Assembly (NCBI GenBank): GCA_030618505.1
Contig: JAUXDF010000165.1
Location: forward strand, 1 to 7,148
DNA length: 7,148 nucleotides
From: Spongiibacteraceae bacterium
GTDB lineage: Bacteria > Pseudomonadota > Gammaproteobacteria > Pseudomonadales > PIVM01
Reading direction: 5' to 3'
Part shown: one piece after another, positions 6,131-7,148 of the stretch
How positions within the stretch are numbered: the first letter of the stretch is position 1
How the letters are laid out: each line of letters opens with the position of its first letter
Made by a program: the position numbers and the translations under genes
The notes under the pieces: generated by a model
Told to the model about the DNA's origin: nothing
Databases searched by the model: none
Seen by the model: the letters and a program-made list of their open reading frames with translations, nothing else

Positions 6131-7042
6131 TTAGCCCGGAGACTCGGGCAAGAATTCACCCACCGCGGCAGTCAAAGGCGCCTCAAACTCCATCGACAGT
6201 TCTTTAATGGTACCACTAAACAAGGGCTTTTTTGGAAAACCCAGCTTGCGCATACTATCCGCTATTGGGTGTGAGCCGAGCTGCAAAGGCGGGCCACCAA
6301 GATTAAATTTAACGCCACTGCCGTTAATCACACCAGGGGTTTTATAGACGACTCCCTCACGAACGGACAACGAATACTGAGCCTGATCTTTAAGCTTGCC
6401 TCGCCCGCCCAGCTTGCATTTCAGGGTAAACACATGCTTGCCCGCATCACTAAAGCGGGTCACCAGATATCCTCCATCTACTTTTATTTCAACTCCGGTA
6501 TTCCATTTGGGAAAGCCCCAGATATAGCGCCCCGCGTGGGTAGTAAATTCCTGATTGACCGGCAGCAGGTCGATATAGCTGATCGCTTTACCACGAACAA
6601 TATCCCTAATGGCACTAAAAATGGGCACTCCCTGTTTTGATCCAGGCTGGCGGACAAAAAAACAAATACCCGCCTCAGCATAATTCCCCAGGTCATTGTC
6701 CTGATAGTCAACGCCAATCACTTGCATCAGTGCTTTACCAGGCAAAAACTCTACCACTTCAAGCTGGGTATCGGCTATCCACTCGCGAGCCGCTTCGGCA
6801 TCAACCAGAAAGGTCGCAAAGGCATTACTTGCCCTGCGTACCCGTACCGGCAGGGTGACGGTTTTATCCTGAATGCGGTAGGTAGTTTCATCGAGTTGTT
6901 CGCACTGTTCATCCGTTTGCTGAAAACCCGCTAACAACATTTTTTTTATTGCTTTGATAGTTACTTTTACTCCCTTAGCGGCAAGCATGTATACGCTAGT
7001 GCCATCATAATTTTTTATCTGGTGCCCATACAAAGAGGTCAT
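6131..7042 (-). CDS. Acetoacetate decarboxylase-like family protein
   Basis: This 303-residue cytoplasmic protein fits the acetoacetate decarboxylase (ADC) superfamily, whose founding members decarboxylate acetoacetate to acetone through a Schiff base on lysine. From the ATG at 7042, the key segment AGRYIWGFPKW spans residues 170-180. Lys179 aligns with the Schiff-base lysine (Lys115 of the Clostridium enzyme). The neighbouring position, Lys116 there, is Trp180 here. NYAEAGI (120-126) supplies Glu123, the likely counterpart of the conserved active-site glutamate. The missing second lysine, which lowers the pKa of the first, means true acetoacetate decarboxylation cannot be assumed; many ADC-like proteins are aldolase-, dehydratase- or hydratase-like. 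The length exceeds classical ADC (about 245 residues), with an extended N-terminus. The frame continues two codons upstream to a TTG at 7048, but ATG is preferred. Neither start has a Shine-Dalgarno sequence, because the region upstream is the hairpin of repeat copy 2. The gene converges on the small lipoprotein gene. Confidence 0.8.
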   Translation of the reverse strand: MTSLYGHQIKNYDGTSVYMLAAKGVKVTIKAIKKMLLAGFQQTDEQCEQLDETTYRIQDKTVTLPVRVRRASNAFATFLVDAEAAREWIADTQLEVVEFLPGKALMQVIGVDYQDNDLGNYAEAGICFFVRQPGSKQGVPIFSAIRDIVRGKAISYIDLLPVNQEFTTHAGRYIWGFPKWNTGVEIKVDGGYLVTRFSDAGKHVFTLKCKLGGRGKLKDQAQYSLSVREGVVYKTPGVINGSGVKFNLGGPPLQLGSHPIADSMRKLGFPKKPLFSGTIKELSMEFEAPLTAAVGEFLPESPG

Positions 7043-7148
7043 GGCCAATGCAAATCTTGCGACTTAAAGGCCTTGAAAAGGCCTAGGAGCTAGATTTGCG
7101 TTGGCTATGGCCGGACTTAATTCTCGAAAGCTACCAGTTTCTGGATGG
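7030..7148 (+). repeat. Palindromic repeat element, copy 2 (reaches the window edge)
   Basis: This copy is in direct orientation to 3891-4009 with no gaps. The outer stem CATGGCCAATGCAAATC (7040-7056) pairs with 7093-7109 with two G-T wobbles. The inner stem AGGCCTT/AAGGCCT (7068-7074 and 7078-7084) has the loop GAA. The end TTTCTGGATGG (7138-7148) is the exact complement of the left end of copy 1. The left end is not preserved, since the sequence before 7030 is coding sequence of the ADC-like gene. The decarboxylase start codon is formed by the first bases of the left arm, so the hairpin makes up the immediate 5' leader of that gene. Confidence 0.9.

Noticed and set aside
6135..6150. GCCCG/CGGGC hairpin near the ADC-like stop as a terminator
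   Set aside because: The stem is only 5 bp, lies inside the coding end and has no T-tract after it.
7097..7148. A + strand coding frame running out of the repeat after AGGAG
   Set aside because: The same frame in copy 1 closes soon after the repeat, and most differences between the copies change the amino acid, so there is no sign of coding constraint.

Overview
The window reads like a chromosomal segment of a proteobacterium, most likely a marine-type gammaproteobacterium. This is inferred from the HDOD-GAF output protein, the PlsC-like acyltransferase, the lipoprotein-type small gene and the roughly balanced base composition. No rRNA, tRNA, CRISPR array or intact transposase gene is visible, and nothing fixes the genus.

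Layout, left to right. (1) 1-149: the C-terminal end of an unidentified + strand gene, closed by a rho-independent terminator. (2) 195-983 (+): a divergent PlsC/LPLAT-type acyltransferase. (3) 1233-2951 (-): a family I CoA-transferase, with an extended -10 promoter and a palindromic operator-like site at 3048-3070. (4) 3404-3814 (+): a small four-helix membrane protein of unknown function, divergent from the CoA-transferase across about 450 bp. (5) 3876-4009: copy 1 of a hairpin repeat. (6) 4017-5543 (-): an HDOD-GAF signalling protein. (7) 5951-6112 (+): a 53-residue predicted lipoprotein, preceded by about 400 bp without a convincing gene. (8) 6131-7042 (-): an acetoacetate decarboxylase-like protein. 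(9) 7030-7148: copy 2 of the hairpin repeat, lying over the decarboxylase start codon and running to the window edge.

The genes do not form one obvious operon. Strands alternate and most genes seem to be single transcription units. The CoA-transferase and the decarboxylase-like protein both belong to families that handle short-chain acyl or keto acids, but about 3.2 kb and the signalling gene separate them, so a shared pathway is only a possibility.

The most notable signal is the repeat pair. Two direct copies about 119 bp long align without gaps (about 105 of 119 positions identical) and enclose the HDOD, lipoprotein and decarboxylase genes. Each copy folds into a 17-bp outer stem and a 7-bp inner stem. 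Every difference between the copies within the outer stem is either a compensated pair change or a G-T wobble that is tolerated only when the + strand folds. The outer ends show an 11-base terminal inverted repeat (CCATCCAGAAA / TTTCTGGATGG). This looks like a small non-autonomous palindromic element or a structured RNA family, and I do not recognise it.
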